Shown piece after piece: positions 1-13,500 of a DNA stretch of 64,000 nucleotides. How positions within the stretch are numbered: the stretch's first letter is position 1; each line of letters opens with the position of its first letter. The DNA lies in the NCBI RefSeq assembly GCF_031877795.1, contig NC_133940.1:10169985-10233984 (forward strand). Direction: 5' to 3'. The DNA is from Strix aluco. Its lineage: Eukaryota; Chordata; Aves; Strigiformes; Strigidae. The notes under the pieces were generated by a model that was not told where the DNA came from, made no database searches, and saw only the letters and a list, made by a program, of their open reading frames with translations. The position numbers were made by a program, and so were the translations under genes.

Positions 1-1730
1 GCTTGAAACAGTGTTTATGGATTCTGGACTTGTTTCAGAACCACCATGTTTTCCACTCTTGCATTTCTACATTGTTTCCCAGCTCACAACAGGCACACAC
101 CAACACCCAACACAGAAGCGTAACAAAAGGTTTCCAACTGGAAAACTTACGAAAGCTTTCAATATTCCTCATAAGATTAAAAACCAACCAACCAAACACC
201 AAAATGCTTTTATTCCAAGTCCTGACAAAACCAACCATAATCCTTTTAACTTGATATTAGAGAGAGATGTGAAATTGAAGAGATAATGTGATTACCTCCA
301 CTTCAGTCATGTACTGGGGCACTAATTCCATTTTTCCTTTCTCTGAAAACACATTTTGTTACGTGTATATTGAGAAAGTGATTTTGTACTTCTGTAAAGA
401 TGCTTGTCGCTGCTTCAGCATACATGGGCTCATACACAGTATCTCCACTGATAGCTGCTAAAGGGCTGCCCTGGCAAAATCGTCTCCACATTAATTTTTG
501 ACTAAAGTATTCCCCACTACATCATTTTTCTCTTCACTGCCGAGCTTGGTACAGCTTCACACACAGAAGCGGAGCTACGACAGCTTTGCTATCTCTGCAT
601 TTAAGAAACAGTGATAGCCTTTTCTCTGTGATTTATCCACATTAGACACTTCCAAACTTGCAGTGTTGTGGTGGTTTGAAACACCGTGTTTAACTCTGTG
701 AGGAAGGTGTAAAGAAACTAGTGCTATCTATAGTCTGGCTATTTCTTTTGCTAAAATGGCACTCAGAATGTGGACAGGCTTCAGAAAGACCATTTTTATT
801 TTAAGCCCTGGAAACATCCTCCTCTTATAGCTGCCATGTATAAGCACACTCTAAAACCAAGGATGTAGCAGGTTTTTCCAGATTACTTTAAAAGTTTGCA
901 ATAATACCTATCTTTGTACAGCTCCTGATTTACTTAAGATTTTTCTGATTATCAGAAGAAAATAGACAAGATGGCACAGAAACCGCAACGACTTCTCCAT
1001 CTTGTTCTTTGGGGGGGGAAAAGCCACAAACAAAGAATAAGCGCAAAGTAGTCCAAGCTTTAACTTTTACCCTAGGGGAACGGGGGGGGCAAAGCGCACC
1101 GAGCCGCTCTTCATCCCAGCCCTCCTCCTTTTGTTCCACTTCTCGGCTAAAAAACCGTTACTGAGCGAGCCGTGACCCGCACCGCACTCGAATTCGGGGC
1201 CCTGCTGGCAGGCGCAGGGGAGTGGACTCCGCTGGCCTCTGGCCGGGTGGCTCATCCCCTGCTCGGGTGGGCAAGCGGCCACGATCAGCGGGCGCGGAGC
1301 GGCGCGAGGGACCCTCTGCCCTCCCCGGGGAGATGGGGAGCGCGGCCAGGGCCGCGGGCGCGCACCCCCTCCCCGCGCCCGAGCATGCTGCGCGACCCGG
1401 GGGCTGCCTCCGCCCGGGCAGCGAACCGCCCCACGGCGGGGGGGCGGGGGGGGGCTCTGCCGCGGCCCCGCACCGGGGCGGGGGGAGACGGACCGTCCCT
1501 CTGCGGCTGAAACCGCGCCTGAACGGCGGCGGGGCGCGCAGGGGAGCGGGGCCGGGGGAGGCGGCGGGCGCCCCGGCGGGGCGGGTGGTGGGGAGGGAGG
1601 GGGACGGTCCGGCTGGGGCGGCGGCGCCCCCGAGGACCCACCGCCCAAAATGGCCGCGCGCCCCCGGCCCCCGCGCAGCGCGGCGCATCCTCCCGGCCCG
1701 GCGGGGCCCCCCCCCCGCCGCGACACTCAC
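1..1730 (-). other. TMEM255A: TMEM255A intron 1 (partial)
   Basis: This stretch lies downstream, on the - strand, of the TMEM255A first coding exon and begins with its GTGAGT donor at 1730-1725. I looked for the next exon, which in human encodes the first membrane helix, and did not find it, so the intron runs off the left edge. The first 1,050 bases are AT-rich and show nothing I can name. From about 1080 the sequence becomes very GC-rich and merges into the CpG island. Long open frames in that part on both strands reflect base composition. Confidence 0.7.
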
Positions 1731-2420
1731 CCACGGAGTCGGGCAGCGCAACGCCGCCCGGGCGCTGCTGAGTCAGGGACTGCCGCATGCTGCTGCTGCC
1801 GCCGCCGCCACCGGCGCTCCCCGCCGCAGCCCGCCGGGCCACGGCGGCGGACAGAGCCCCGGCAGCGGCCCCGCCGCGCCTGCGCGCTGGGGAGGGAGCG
1901 GCGGGGCCGCCCCGCCCCTGCCCCCGCCCGGCGCCGCGGCCCCGGCTCTCGGCGGGGAGGGCCCGGCCCCGAGCCGGGGGTGCTGCTCACCCCGTCCGCG
2001 GGCAGCAGCGCAGTGTGCCTGTGCCCTAGGGGGGCATCTCCGGGGGGGTCCCGGCCTTGGAGCCCCCCGCGGTCGCCAGCAGCCCGGCCGCAGGGGCTCG
2101 GCGCCTCCCTGGGGTAGGGTCTCCTCTGCGCTCTCCCCATCCTTCCCCTGGGCACCCCCGCAGCTCCAGGCCGTGCTGCCCTTCACCCCGCATCTCCCTG
2201 GCACCCCTCTGTCCCCCCCGTCCTCCCCATCTCCTTCCTCCCTGCAGCGCTGAGCCCCAGAGTGGTGCTGGTGGCAACCGCCCCGCTGAGGCCACTGGCC
2301 CGGTTTTGTACTTGTCGGTGCTCTGAGATCGCTGCTCCGGTGGCCGTGCCTGCTGCTGCCTGTGCCCCGTCCCACGGAGGCAGCGCTCCCAGGAGACCCC
2401 GCAGGCTCCCCGCATCTCTG
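1080..2420. promoter_or_regulatory. CpG island, TMEM255A promoter
   Basis: The stretch is very rich in G+C and in CpG and contains long G and C runs, with sharp edges against AT-rich DNA on the left and ordinary sequence on the right. It contains the TMEM255A first coding exon on the - strand, so the part above 1788 is probably its 5' UTR and promoter. ATP1B4 starts about 2.1 kb further right on the opposite strand. A shared control region is possible, but the sequence does not prove it. Confidence 0.75.
1731..1788 (-). CDS. TMEM255A: TMEM255A first coding exon
   Basis: The - strand reads MRQSLTQQRPGGVALPDSV, then the first base of a Gly codon, then a GTGAGT donor. Human TMEM255A (FAM70A), as I remember it, starts MHQSLTQQR and continues LPDSMG, so length, phase and most residues agree. 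The protein is a four-helix membrane protein of poorly known function. Only the cytosolic N-terminus is in this window. The ATG at 1786-1788 is chosen from that similarity. An upstream in-frame ATG at 1840-1842 would add 18 Ala/Gly/Ser-rich residues and looks like translated 5' UTR. The gene's place left of and divergent from ATP1B4 agrees with human Xq24. Confidence 0.87.
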
Positions 2421-4534
2421 GCCAAGGAACGGGGACAGGCCCTCCACCTCTGTTTTCCATACTGTGTCTGTAAAATGGGGATAAAAGCATCTTCCCAGCA
2501 GGCTTCATAATTGCTTGTAAATCACTTTAATGCCCTGGGCTGAGAAGTGCTAAGTGCAAATCATGTAATTATTTCAAGCCAAAGCATATTTCATCAAGTT
2601 AAAAGAAACTAATCCTATCTCTGCTTCAAAAAACCCCACACTTTTATTGGATAAGAGCCTAATTACCAGCTTCTCCCAGGAGAAAAGAGAAAGCGTACAC
2701 TGACAGCGGTGCAAGAGGCAAGTTACAAATGCCCAGATCAATTAATGGCAAAGAATGCATCACCTCCAGAGAAAACAGCGGTTATTTACCTCGGATGAAC
2801 TAGAGGAGCCCTGTGCTCACTGTCTGTGCCTCACCAGGCAGTGGGGCTGGCTCAGTTGCCCCCACTCCATCCCAGTGATGGAGGGGATGGGTCTTGGCTG
2901 CCTCCTCTGCTTGTGCCAGGGCCGGGCTGTCTGGCAGCACAACTGCTGTGACTGGGGCGCATGTGCCCTTGGGAAGATGCTGGTGCCCCCCCCCATTACC
3001 CAGGCCGCGTTAAATCCCTGTGTCTCATCCCAGCTCATGAGCTTTGGACAGGCAACTCTCTGGCCCTGAGGCTCCAGCCTGGCCAGGGAGAGTCCGCTGT
3101 GAGCACGGCTGCCCGCATGCCCTCTTGCCAACGGGCCTGGCTGCAGGCAGGCACCGGGACCGAGCCAGCCCTGCCTGCATACCCGACAGCAGGCATGCAG
3201 CAGCCCTGGCCAACTCGGCACAGACTGAGGCAGCTGCCAGACCTCTTTCCTTCCCGCTGTGCCCATTTATTAGCACAGCCGGTGAGCGGCTTTCAGCCAT
3301 GCTCAGGAGAGGGAAGGGAGAAATGGTGTTTTGCCTGCTTGCATGGTGCAGTGCAGCCCTGTGGGAGCCCGGACCAATGCCCCCATGCCTGGGGCAAGAC
3401 AGCCTTTCCTCACCATTGAACAGGGCCTGGCTCTCTCAGGTTGCTGGCCCCGTTGGAAATGTGTCAAGAGAATGAGCTGGTGGATGGTGCTGAGCTCCTG
3501 CTGGGACAGACGGTGTAAAACAAGCCCCACTGTTCCTCCAGAGCTGCATGGGGCACAGCCAGGGACAGGCAGCCCTTGCACGCTGCCATCACACTGCTGG
3601 AGCCGTTCCAGGCACTGCTGCACGTGCAGGGTTTTGGTGAGTCTGGCCCGATACCAGTGCCCTGTCCCCCCGCTGCCCCCCAGCACTCCCACCACACCAG
3701 CCCCTCGCAGCAGCGGGACTCCAGCACACACCCCCTGTGCCCCTAGTGCACCATCTTGTGCCTGTAATTCACTGGTGGGGGAAAATCTGATAGTCCCCGG
3801 CCCCAGTCTGCAGGGTGTTACAGCAAAATGTCCCTCTGGATTTTGCCCCCGTGGCGGTGGCCGGCTCTTACAGCTGGGATGGGGAAGCTGACGCTGAGTG
3901 CTCCTAGCTGCTGTCTCAGTTCGAAGGAATAAATATAGATCTGCCCCTCGCACTACCCCTTCACTGCAAAAGAGATTTTGCAAGCATTAACAGCGGCCCT
4001 GCCGTGACTGACAAGCACATATTGACAGACACATGCAGCCACCAAAAGCCCTAGCAATTTGCTAATGTTTATTAACAGTTACACGATCTCCCTGGGGCAG
4101 AGAGCCCGGCTTCCCCATGTAGGGTCCTGGCTGGCACTGATGGGAACTTGGGCGCAGGGCAGGATGCTGCGAGGGTGCTGCAAAGGGCACCAGATGCCAG
4201 GGGGCTTGGGATGGGATCCTGTTGCGTTGAGCTCACCCCTCTTAGGAAAGCAAGTTATTTTTTGATCCACTCCTGAACGCTGAAGTCCTGCAGGGTAGGG
4301 AGGGGAAGCGGCGTGGTTCCCTGCAGACAGGCAAAGGTCTTGATGCAGCCGTGCTCACTCAGCCTTTTTGGGGGGTGCTGCAGGGCTGGGGAGCTGTGTT
4401 GGGGAGGGAGCTGTGCCTGTGGGTCCTTGAGAGCCAGGACAACGTGGCACCTCTGATGGGGCTGGTGGTGCTGGGCTCAGCCCCAGGCTCCTGTGGTGCT
4501 AACGCTCACGTTTCTCTGCACTTCCCACCCAGGG
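1789..4534. other. Region between TMEM255A and ATP1B4 starts
   Basis: The left part is TMEM255A 5' UTR and promoter CpG island. From about 2450 to 4530 the sequence is moderately GC-rich with many overlapping open frames, none of which I recognise. A pyrimidine tract and AG just before the ATP1B4 start (4519-4532) suggest an untranslated first exon of ATP1B4 somewhere here. I cannot place it. Confidence 0.5.
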
Positions 4535-4597
4535 ATGGAGGGGAACGCCAGCGCCGCGGGCATGGAAGACCAGCACAGGAGCTCCCACTGGAAGGCG
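4535..4597 (+). CDS. ATP1B4: ATP1B4 coding exon 1 (proposed start)
   Basis: The frame reads [20 protein letters not shown] plus Ala and ends at a GTGAGT donor in phase 0, which fits the phase-0 acceptor at 7327. An acceptor-like pyrimidine tract and AG end at 4532, two bases before the ATG, so this could be the second exon of the transcript. Alternative starts are the internal ATG nine codons on, or the ATG at 7390 in the next exon. The beta subunit N-terminus is poorly conserved, so similarity does not settle the choice. Confidence 0.65.
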
Positions 4598-7500
4598 GTG
4601 AGTCTTTTGGGGGCTGCTGGCCACCCTCCGAGAGGCGAGGCGGGGGCTGCTGCCAAGGAACTGCTTTGTGGCTGATAAATATAGCTACTTTGCTTTAGGA
4701 AATGCTACTTCATCCCTTAGGCAAAGTGTAAACACTTTGCATGGGGAGGGGAGGGGACAGCAGGGGGTCTGGTTGGTGGTCCTGGGCAGTGAGGGGGGCT
4801 AGGAGGGATGGGGACACCTGGGCATGGGCCATCCTCTGCACACCCGGCTTTCAGCAGGAGGACCCACTGTTGAGAGCTGACCTGGTCTGGGGTGAGGATG
4901 GGGGAAAGTCCCTAACCTCCCTCAGGGCACCCACAACCGTCAGCACAGTGTGATCCCACGAGGGATGAACCCCAGCTTTGCTTTGACGCCTGGCGTCACC
5001 CCAGCTGCCATGGCAGGCAGCAGCCTGGGGCCATCCAGTGTCCCAACAGGTCTCGCTGTGGCTGTGTCCCCTCCCTGCCCTAGTACACTCCTACCCCGGC
5101 TCCTGCTGCTCCTCCTGCCCCTTGTCCAGGTGCAAAGGGCTGCTCCAAGACCATCTCTAGTCCTGGGCTGCAAAGATAAAACACCTGTGATGGGTTGCAT
5201 TCCAGACCTAACCTAGCTCCCCAGCTCAAGGACCTCTGCCAGGGACCTGGCAGTGAGGTAATCCTGTCCTGTCTGGCTGCCCCACAGAGACTTCCCTGCC
5301 CATGGGGAGAACCTGGGCCCCCCTTAGCCTTCCTATCCTGCCACGGAGCCCCCATGGCCTCTCCCAGCCGGCGGAACAGGACCCTTCATCGAGCGCTGGA
5401 TAAGCAGCATGGAGCCAGGAGAGCTGGAAACTTTTCCCTCCTTGCAAAAGCCTTCTGCAGGGCAGAGCTGTGGGGTTCCCCGGGTGAGCGCCCATGGGGG
5501 ACTGTCCCCATGTCTCCCCACATCTCTAAGCATCAGTAGCAGCTTCTAGGTGAGGGCTCTGCATACAGCATACAGCATACAGCCCATGCACTGTCCTCAC
5601 TGCCTCCCAGCTGCAGCTGGTGTGAAATCCAAGGGGCTTTTCGCTAAGCATCGGTACAGAGTCCCTGCAAGCAGTCCCTGCTGCTCTGGCAGTCTGAGAA
5701 AATGTTTCCAGAACAGCTGCTGGTAGGTCTTTTATTTAATGGGGAGGAGAATAGGAGGAAGGAGAACTCCTCCTCTTCTTCCATCACTTGCTCCTGTGTG
5801 GGTGTCCTGGCAGTCGGCAGTCCCCACACCTCCTCTTTCATGTCCCTGTCGATGACTCAAGCCGGGGTTGCTGCTTTCCCACTCCAAAATCCTCTGGTTC
5901 CATCAGCCCTGCATGGTACAGGGCTGTGGCCATGCAGGAGCTGGCTCAGGAAGGGCTTCAGCCAGGGTCTGGGACCTGGGCCAAGCATTGCCTTTGCTAT
6001 GCGGGCGGCCGCGGGCATTTTGCCGGCAGCAGTGCTCTGACGCAGGCGTGCTCCCAGAAGAGCCCCACTGGGGCTTTAACTGGGTCCAATCAGGGCAATC
6101 AGTGCGATGGTGATGGTTTAGAGCCCCCCTGGGTCTTGCCCAGGCTCTCCAAGGCATGAATTTGCGCTTTGGGGTTGGTACTCTTCCCCCTTCTCACGGT
6201 TTTGCAGTATTTCTGTGTCTGAGCAGAGTTTAATCCCCCCCCCTGATTGGAGGGTGTTTTCAAGCCAGACTTTCTGCCAAGCTGGCGGTTGCTTCCTGGC
6301 TCCTCCAGGACAACCCGTGGGGTGTAAATATCTCTCGCTTGTTGGCCCTGGCTCCAACAGGTGCCCGTGGCCAGTGGGTTTCCGTGGCCCTCAGCACAGA
6401 CACGGGGCGATCATGCCGGTGATGCCGTGCTTGCAGCGGGCATGGTGGCCTCAGGGAAACGTGGCCGGGGCCCGTGTGCACGGCCCTGACACAGCTGGGA
6501 GTGGCTGAGTCCTGCAGCAGCGTTTACGTTAAAGTGTGGGGAGGCGATGAACCCATCCAGATCTCAGCATCACCCCTTCTCCCAGCGGCACCTGGCTCAG
6601 CCCTGCCCCAAGCTCAAAGCAAGGTCTGCACCCTCTCCCACCTTGTTGTCTGCTTTTGGAGATGTAGAGCCTGCCCAGGTTCAAGGGGCGTTAGGGGTGG
6701 CTGCTGTGGCTTGTCTCAAGCAGCTCTTGGCCAGGTGCAGGTACAGAGAGATTTGTGTTCCCGAGCTCCAGACAAAATGAGTTTTCACCGCCGAGGCAAA
6801 AAGCAAACTCTCCCCACCTGGAGAGATGCTTTTCCCTGGAACTTAGTGTAATTAAAAAATAACAACACAGGGATTTCTCCAAAGACTAAACACTTGCTCA
6901 CATGCCAAGAAAAACAAACCGCATGACTCTTAAATAATGTTGCCTGCTGTCATCTGTGGTAGCACAGAAAACGTGCACTTGAGCTCAGAGACATTGAAGA
7001 AGCGTGGGAACAACTCCAACCCTTGCAGCTCACAGGTTTTCTTTGGTCATGTTCATGCAGGTGGTAAAAGATGAGTTTCTGTAAATGCCAGGACAAAGAG
7101 ACAGTACCCACTGTGACAGCAGTGTCGTACATGTCATGGAAAAATGGATGCTGGGATCTAAGCGATCTCAAGTCAGAACAGCCAAAACTGCCTCTCTTTA
7201 ACTCAAGAGTGATGATGGGAAAATGGAAATTTGAAACATTTCCAGCTATTAAGTGCTTTTGCATTTATTTTTGGCCAATGAGATGTTCAGCTTGTGTGTG
7301 GGGGTTGTGTTCTGTAACTTTTCCAGGAAAATAAGCATGAGGAGAAGGTCCAGGATCCCGACAGAGGGGAGGACGAGACCAAGGCAGACATGGGGAGCAA
7401 AACCTGGGCAGACCTGGCTGGAGAGATGAAGATGTTCCTGTGGAACCCGGAGGAGAGAACATGCCTGGGGAGAACGGCCAAGAGCTGGGGTAGGTCCTTG

Positions 7501-10500
7501 CTTGAGTCCTGCTTTCAGGGATCATTGCCTTTTTTGCTTCATGGTGGATGCACTTGCCTGTGAATGTCTGTAATAGCTTGGACTGACCACCCCTACCCCA
7601 CATTTTCAGGGTAGGTGTTTCTAACCAGCGCAATAAAGGACTAGTGAGGAGGACAGGCAGAAAACCTTTGGAAAGTTACCCTTGGTCTGGATGTTAGTGT
7701 TTACTGAGAATGTGAAAGCAAAGATTTTGGGCTGCCCAGACCATGTACTGCCCGAGCCCGAGCAAGCATGGGGGTTGCAGGTCGGTCTGCCACAGACACA
7801 CACCTCTGCTGTCGTCAGTGACCCGGCTCCTGCTGGTGTAAGTCAGGAGCCCATGGGGAGATGGCTTTGGGGTCGTCAGTGTTGGTGGGGGAAGAGTGCC
7901 CGTGTTGTGGGGCAGGCATTTTGGGGAGGGTGCACACTGCGGGGCCAAGCAGCCCACTTTGCTTGTGCGCTCTGGCTCTGGGGTGGGAAGGGCTGGTCAT
8001 CGCTGTCACCCCGCAGCTTCCCAGGGCATGACATGGTGCCCACAGCAGAGCCTGTGTGTGCTACCACAGTGGGCCAGTGGGCTGGGATGTGCCAGTGAGG
8101 GTTTTGAGCACCCTGTCTATTTTATCTGTATCCACATGGCCTTCAAAAATTATTGCAGAGCCTGGACATGCCCCGGGTGGTTAAGTGCAGCCTGTGGCTG
8201 CGGGGCAGGCACTGCTTCAGGCTCAGTCCAAGACCAAGGTGCCACAGCACACATGATGCCGTGGACCTTTGCAGCTCTGTTCTCCTGACAGCACACAGAC
8301 ACCACAGTGGAGTGAAAATCCCCAACCTTAGACCAGTATCATGTGCACATCCTCACTGGTGTAAGCCCACAAATTCTCGGTGGCTGCTGCTCAGTGTTTG
8401 CAGTCCTTGGCAGCTGGCACTGGCAACATGCTCGCAAGCTCCACAGCCTGCCTGTGCCCCCACCAAGTGCTCTGGGTCTCCTGCAAAGCCTGTGGGGACA
8501 GGCAGAAGAAACAAAGCAAACCGCCCATGAGCACTGGAGGAGTCTGAAAACCCTCAAGCACGAGTCCGGGGCAAGCCTTGAAATCTGCATTTGCCCCCCG
8601 TGCCCTTTGCCAGCCATGGAAGCAGCCCGGGCTTGCTGCTCTTTTGCTGGATGGGAAGGTACAGACTGGAGTGTGGGAGCAGTATGGGGGTGACAGTCCT
8701 TAGCGACGTGGGTTTGGGGTTCTGGAGGCTCTGCTAGGTGCTGAGAAAAGCCCTGTGAGAGGACTTGCTCAGGCTGGTGTGGATGGCCCTGCGTGGCTAC
8801 TGCTGGAAGTTGTTTATATACAGCCTCGGGGAGGGTGCAGTGTTCTCCTGTGCCCTGGGAGCATCGTGGTGTGCTATACAGCCCCGCTGCCCTGTGGACA
8901 CACACACCCTCGGCTGCACACGTGTGTGCTCACATGTCCCTACAGGGGGACAGGAGAGAGGCAGCGAAGCTACTGTGAAAATTAATATTTTTTCTAAAAT
9001 TAGAGCATTTAGAGGTGAATGGAGCTGAACTTTCCCGCTCTCATCTCACAGGTGAGGAGGAGGGAGTTTGTCCAGCCTGGGGCTGCTCCTCCGTGCTGGC
9101 CCTGAAGGCAGTCCCCAGGGACAGGGGGCTCAGGGGACTCACGCTGCCAAAATACAGGGAGTCAGCTGGCCACAGGGTCAGCGCTGGAGGCCCCAGCCCT
9201 TGGGAAAAGCTGCACCCCCGGCTCTGCCGGTGACAACGTTTCCTGCTGTGTTGCAGGAAACATAAGAACAGGAATGGTAGCAGCACCGTGTCCCAACAAA
9301 CATTGGCTCAGCACCCCAGCAGCAGCTCCAGCCCCGCCAGGCTGGTGCAGAGGCACTGTCCCAGCAGCATTGTGACAGGACTGGACATTGTCCCTGCTGT
9401 GCCGCCAGCAGCAGTGATGGTCCCATCCACCCCAGCTCATCCCGCAGCAGGACAGGGACCCACAGTGGTTCCCAGCACCATGGCCCCGACAGAAGCACGG
9501 CAGGAGCGCACATCTGCGTTCCCAGGGCTCCCTCCGAGCTGCCGGCACGTTTCTCCTGGGAAATGTTTGGGTTAGGGCTTCACTTTGCTTTCTGAGTTGC
9601 TGGGTTTTATTCATAGGCCGTGGCCTCTTGAGACATCCTCAGCCATCAGCCTGGTCCAGAGGAAAAACAAACCCATTCCCTGGACGTCAGGGCTATGAAA
9701 CAGCCAGCGGTGCCGCAGCCCCCAGCGATGCCGCTCGCTTCAGTCCCAGCACTGGGGTCCCTGCCACGCAGGTAACAGGAGTCAGGGCAAGAGCATCACC
9801 CCACAGCCCCCAGCGGGAATTCGTATGTGCTGAAGCTACTGGGTGCCCTTGCGTGTTACCATGCCTAGAGGGGGTGGGAAGGGCAAGAGCCAAGGTCAGG
9901 TCTGTCTGTTGGAGAGAGAGGAGGCAGGTGGACACGTGGATCTGGTCCTGACCCAGGTCTGGGAAGGGCCATGCAGCAAAATGGGTACAGAGCCAAACAG
10001 CAGCTGCCTGGCCCTGGGGCTGGGCAGGGAGGGTGTCTGGCTGAGAGTCCTGCACCCAAAAATGTCAGGGTCTGTGTGCAGAGTGGGGCTGCGAGCTCCC
10101 ACCTCCATGACGGACTCAGAGCTGCGGAGGAAACCATGCTCTGGTTGCGATGACAGCAACACGCCCTCTCTCTTTTGCAGGCTTGATCTTCCTGTTTTAC
10201 TTCATTTTCTACTCGTGCCTGGCAGGAATGTTTGCCTTTTGCTTGTACGTGATGCTGCTCACGCTGAGCCCCTACACACCTAGGTACCGGGACCGTGTGT
10301 CCCCACCAGGTACGTACCCCAGCCAGCCTGGCCTTGGGCACCTCTGCTGGCACTCACTTGCCCAGCAAAGGGCTACCGAAACCGCTTGGCAGGGACCCGG
10401 GGTGAAGCCCTGCTGGAGCTGTAGCTCAACCAGCCCTCCATAACACAAGGTGTTAGAACTTACCTCGGGGCACTGACAGGGCTGCAGGTTCTTTGCAGAG

Positions 10501-13500
10501 GATCAGGCATCTTAAATAGCCCCACTTGAAGCATTCATGCTAATTATACTAATTGTTATACTAGTTATGCTAAATATTAGGCTAATTATTCTCAAGGTAA
10601 ATGAGTAAGTTTAGGCATTTCATAGGTGATGCCCATTCATTTCAGTTGCTGCTCCTTTATACTCTGTATCTTCAAAATAAAATATAAATTAAAAGTAGCT
10701 TTTATGCAAGAAAACATTCAAAAACTCCTTTCCCTATGAGAGAAGCAGCATTTTCCCTGTATTTTCATGTTGGTGGGGAACACAACACCACCTCACCCTG
10801 TTCCCTGCCAGAGCTGCCTGCACGGCTGGGAGCATGGGGAACTGCTCAGCTTCCATGTGCAGCCCCAAGCCCGTCTCTTCCCTGCAGTGTTGCTGAGACC
10901 CTCCAGGTCTCCCATGTTTCCTGGGATATTTTGATGTGCATGGTGTTCTCTGGGTGTGAAATGGAGGTGAGAAATCAGCGGGTTGAGGAAAGAGTTTATT
11001 TGTGAGCTGGTGCTAAGGCTCTTGTGCCTGTGCCCAGCCCCAAGCCCAGTCGCAGTGCAAGCAGCTCCTGCAACACACGTCCCAAGCCTGTGGCCAGTCC
11101 ACCCATGTCTGCTCTAACAGGGTCCATTTCCTTCTCCAGGAGTAATGATCAGACCGTACTTGAATGGGTTCACCATTGCCTTCAACGTCTCTCAGCCCAG
11201 CACGTGGCAACCCTACGTGGACAGCATGCACCACTTCCTAGCAGGTAAGCTCCTCGGCACCCCAGAAGTCATGTTGGCAAGTTGTTTGCATCCATGCACA
11301 CGGTGCAGGGGTCTCCTCCTGGGGTGCAGATCAGGTCTTGGCATCTCACGATCCCCATCTAGAAAGGAAGGCTCATAAGGTGGTCATGGAAACTTCTGTG
11401 GGAGGGAGCCTTGCCTTTCTAGTGGGACTTTCTAACTCCCTTGACACGTGGATGTACTCTGAGAGTGTCGGTCTGTGCAGGTCTCAAGAAACGTTAACAA
11501 GTCTCTTGGTCCCCACCAGCTTATGATGACAAAGTTCAAGAGGAGAAGAATATTGAGTGTGTCTCAGGACAGTACTTCATCCAAGGGGGCAATGAAAGCG
11601 AGGAGAAGAAGGCCTGCCAGTTCAAGCGCTCACTACTGCAGAACTGCTCTGGCATTGAGGACCCAACGTTTGGCTACTCTAAAGGCCAGCCCTGCATCCT
11701 GCTGAAGATGAATCGGGTACAGAGAAAGCCAGTCATCTTAATTCCTTCCTTCAGTGCATCCCAGTGTCATAAAGACCATACAGGGCAGGGACTGAAACTC
11801 CTCCACTTCTCAGGCCCAGGGAAAAAGGGAACTAGAATCCCAAAACCTGCTGGCTCATACCCGCTAGAAAACATAAAAAAGAAACACTACAAAACTTGCT
11901 CGATTTGACTGCTGAGGCCTGAGTGCTTGGAGGGTCCTGTGCCAGGCCCCTGTGTGGGCAGAACTGAGCTTTAGGGCTACACCTCAGACCCCAGTCTCTT
12001 TATAATGGGAATTTTCATAGAATCAAGTTTATCTGAAATCTTCTAATAGCATGGTGGCTCAGTGCATGCTGCTGCAAAAATAAATGTTGGGGGGGATGTG
12101 TGGGGAAGTGGCTGTGTTACTCCACGGAGTCTGGGCTTTCTAGACGCTCTGGTCTGTCTCTGCTCTCAGGCCTGGGCAAGTTGCACTGCACGTGGTGGCA
12201 GACCCTGCTTCTAGGGGCACAAAACTCCTGTCCTGAGCAACATGACTGGCGTGTAGAGGAGCTTAAGCCCTTGAGAAGGGAGGCAGCATGTGCTTGGCAC
12301 TGCATTTCATACAAGCATGGATGTCTTTTGTTTTTGCAGATCATAGGCTATCGCCCTGGTGCTGGGGTCCCCGTGAGCGTAGACTGCAAAGTGCAGGTAC
12401 TGCTTTTGTTCGTGCTCGGCAGTGTGGTGTGTAGAAGGCCAAGTCTCTCCCTCTGATGGACCCCACCGATATCTGTCTTTGTTTTAGCCCCAAACACTCA
12501 CAGACCCAGCGCTGCTGATGCCTCTGGGTGCAAGTGGGGACCAGTCTGCTGAGGACAGAGGCCACCAGTCTCCTGCTTCCCACCCTGCCCCTCATCCTCC
12601 AAGCGCTGCCGGCTCCTGCCAGCCTCAGCAGCAGTGCTCTGCTCAGCCCCTGCGGGCAGGGCTGGGTGTGGGGGTGCCAGCTAGAGCCTGCAGCTGCAGG
12701 GGAAGAGGCAGGGGCTGCTCACATCCATCCCCACGTGCTCTGCAGGACACTTGGTCCTGGGGAGCACCCTGCAAGCCAAAAGCAATGGGGTGAAGGAAGG
12801 GCTCCCACTGCCCGGGCAGCAGCTGGATCATACCCTTAGAAAGCAATAAAGCAGTTGGCAACCACAGGGAGGGATTGACAAGCAGCAAGTCCTGCAACCC
12901 TTGCCTGTGCCTTCATAGCAGTGTTATTTTCTGGCTCAGTGCAGCAGCAGCTGGCTCTCCCAGCAAACACACTGCGTGCAGGCAGGCAGGCAGGCAGGCA
13001 CAGCCGAGCCCTGACATGGATTTGCAAGAGATGTCTGTATTAAAGGTCCTTCACCTTCCCCTGAAGGGAGCTGTATTTTCTGTCCCATGTGCTATGTGTA
13101 TACCTTTACTCTTTTTGCAATCACAGAAAGGCAATGAGAGCAATCTCAGATCAGTGGACTTCTACCCTGGAAATGGGACATTTGACCTCATGTATTATCC
13201 CTACTACGGCAAGTTCACACACGTAAGTAAGGACTCTGGCATCTTTGTTACGTCCCCTTGGGAAGGAGAAGGCAGGAGCTGCTGCACAGAGTACAGATGT
13301 GCTTTCTGGCTATTTTGGGCAGATGCAGGCAGGAGAGAGGCCATGGGCACTGGGATTACAGCACTCTATTTCTGTCTCTGACAAACTGTGGGAAATCCTT
13401 GGGGACTCCGGTTCCCCTTTGCCAGCAATGGGAATGATTACATTTATCATCTGGAGACTAAGAGTGGCTTTGCTAACTCCCAGGAAAAGGTCTTAACGCC

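Noticed and set aside
1067-2447. Long open frames on both strands (up to 343 codons)
   Set aside because: They are Ala, Pro, Gly and Arg runs produced by GC-rich sequence of a CpG island, overlap each other in all frames and resemble no protein.
12011-12030. TCATAGAATCA resembling a CR1 3' end
   Set aside because: Only one short unit is present, with no neighbouring CR1 sequence.
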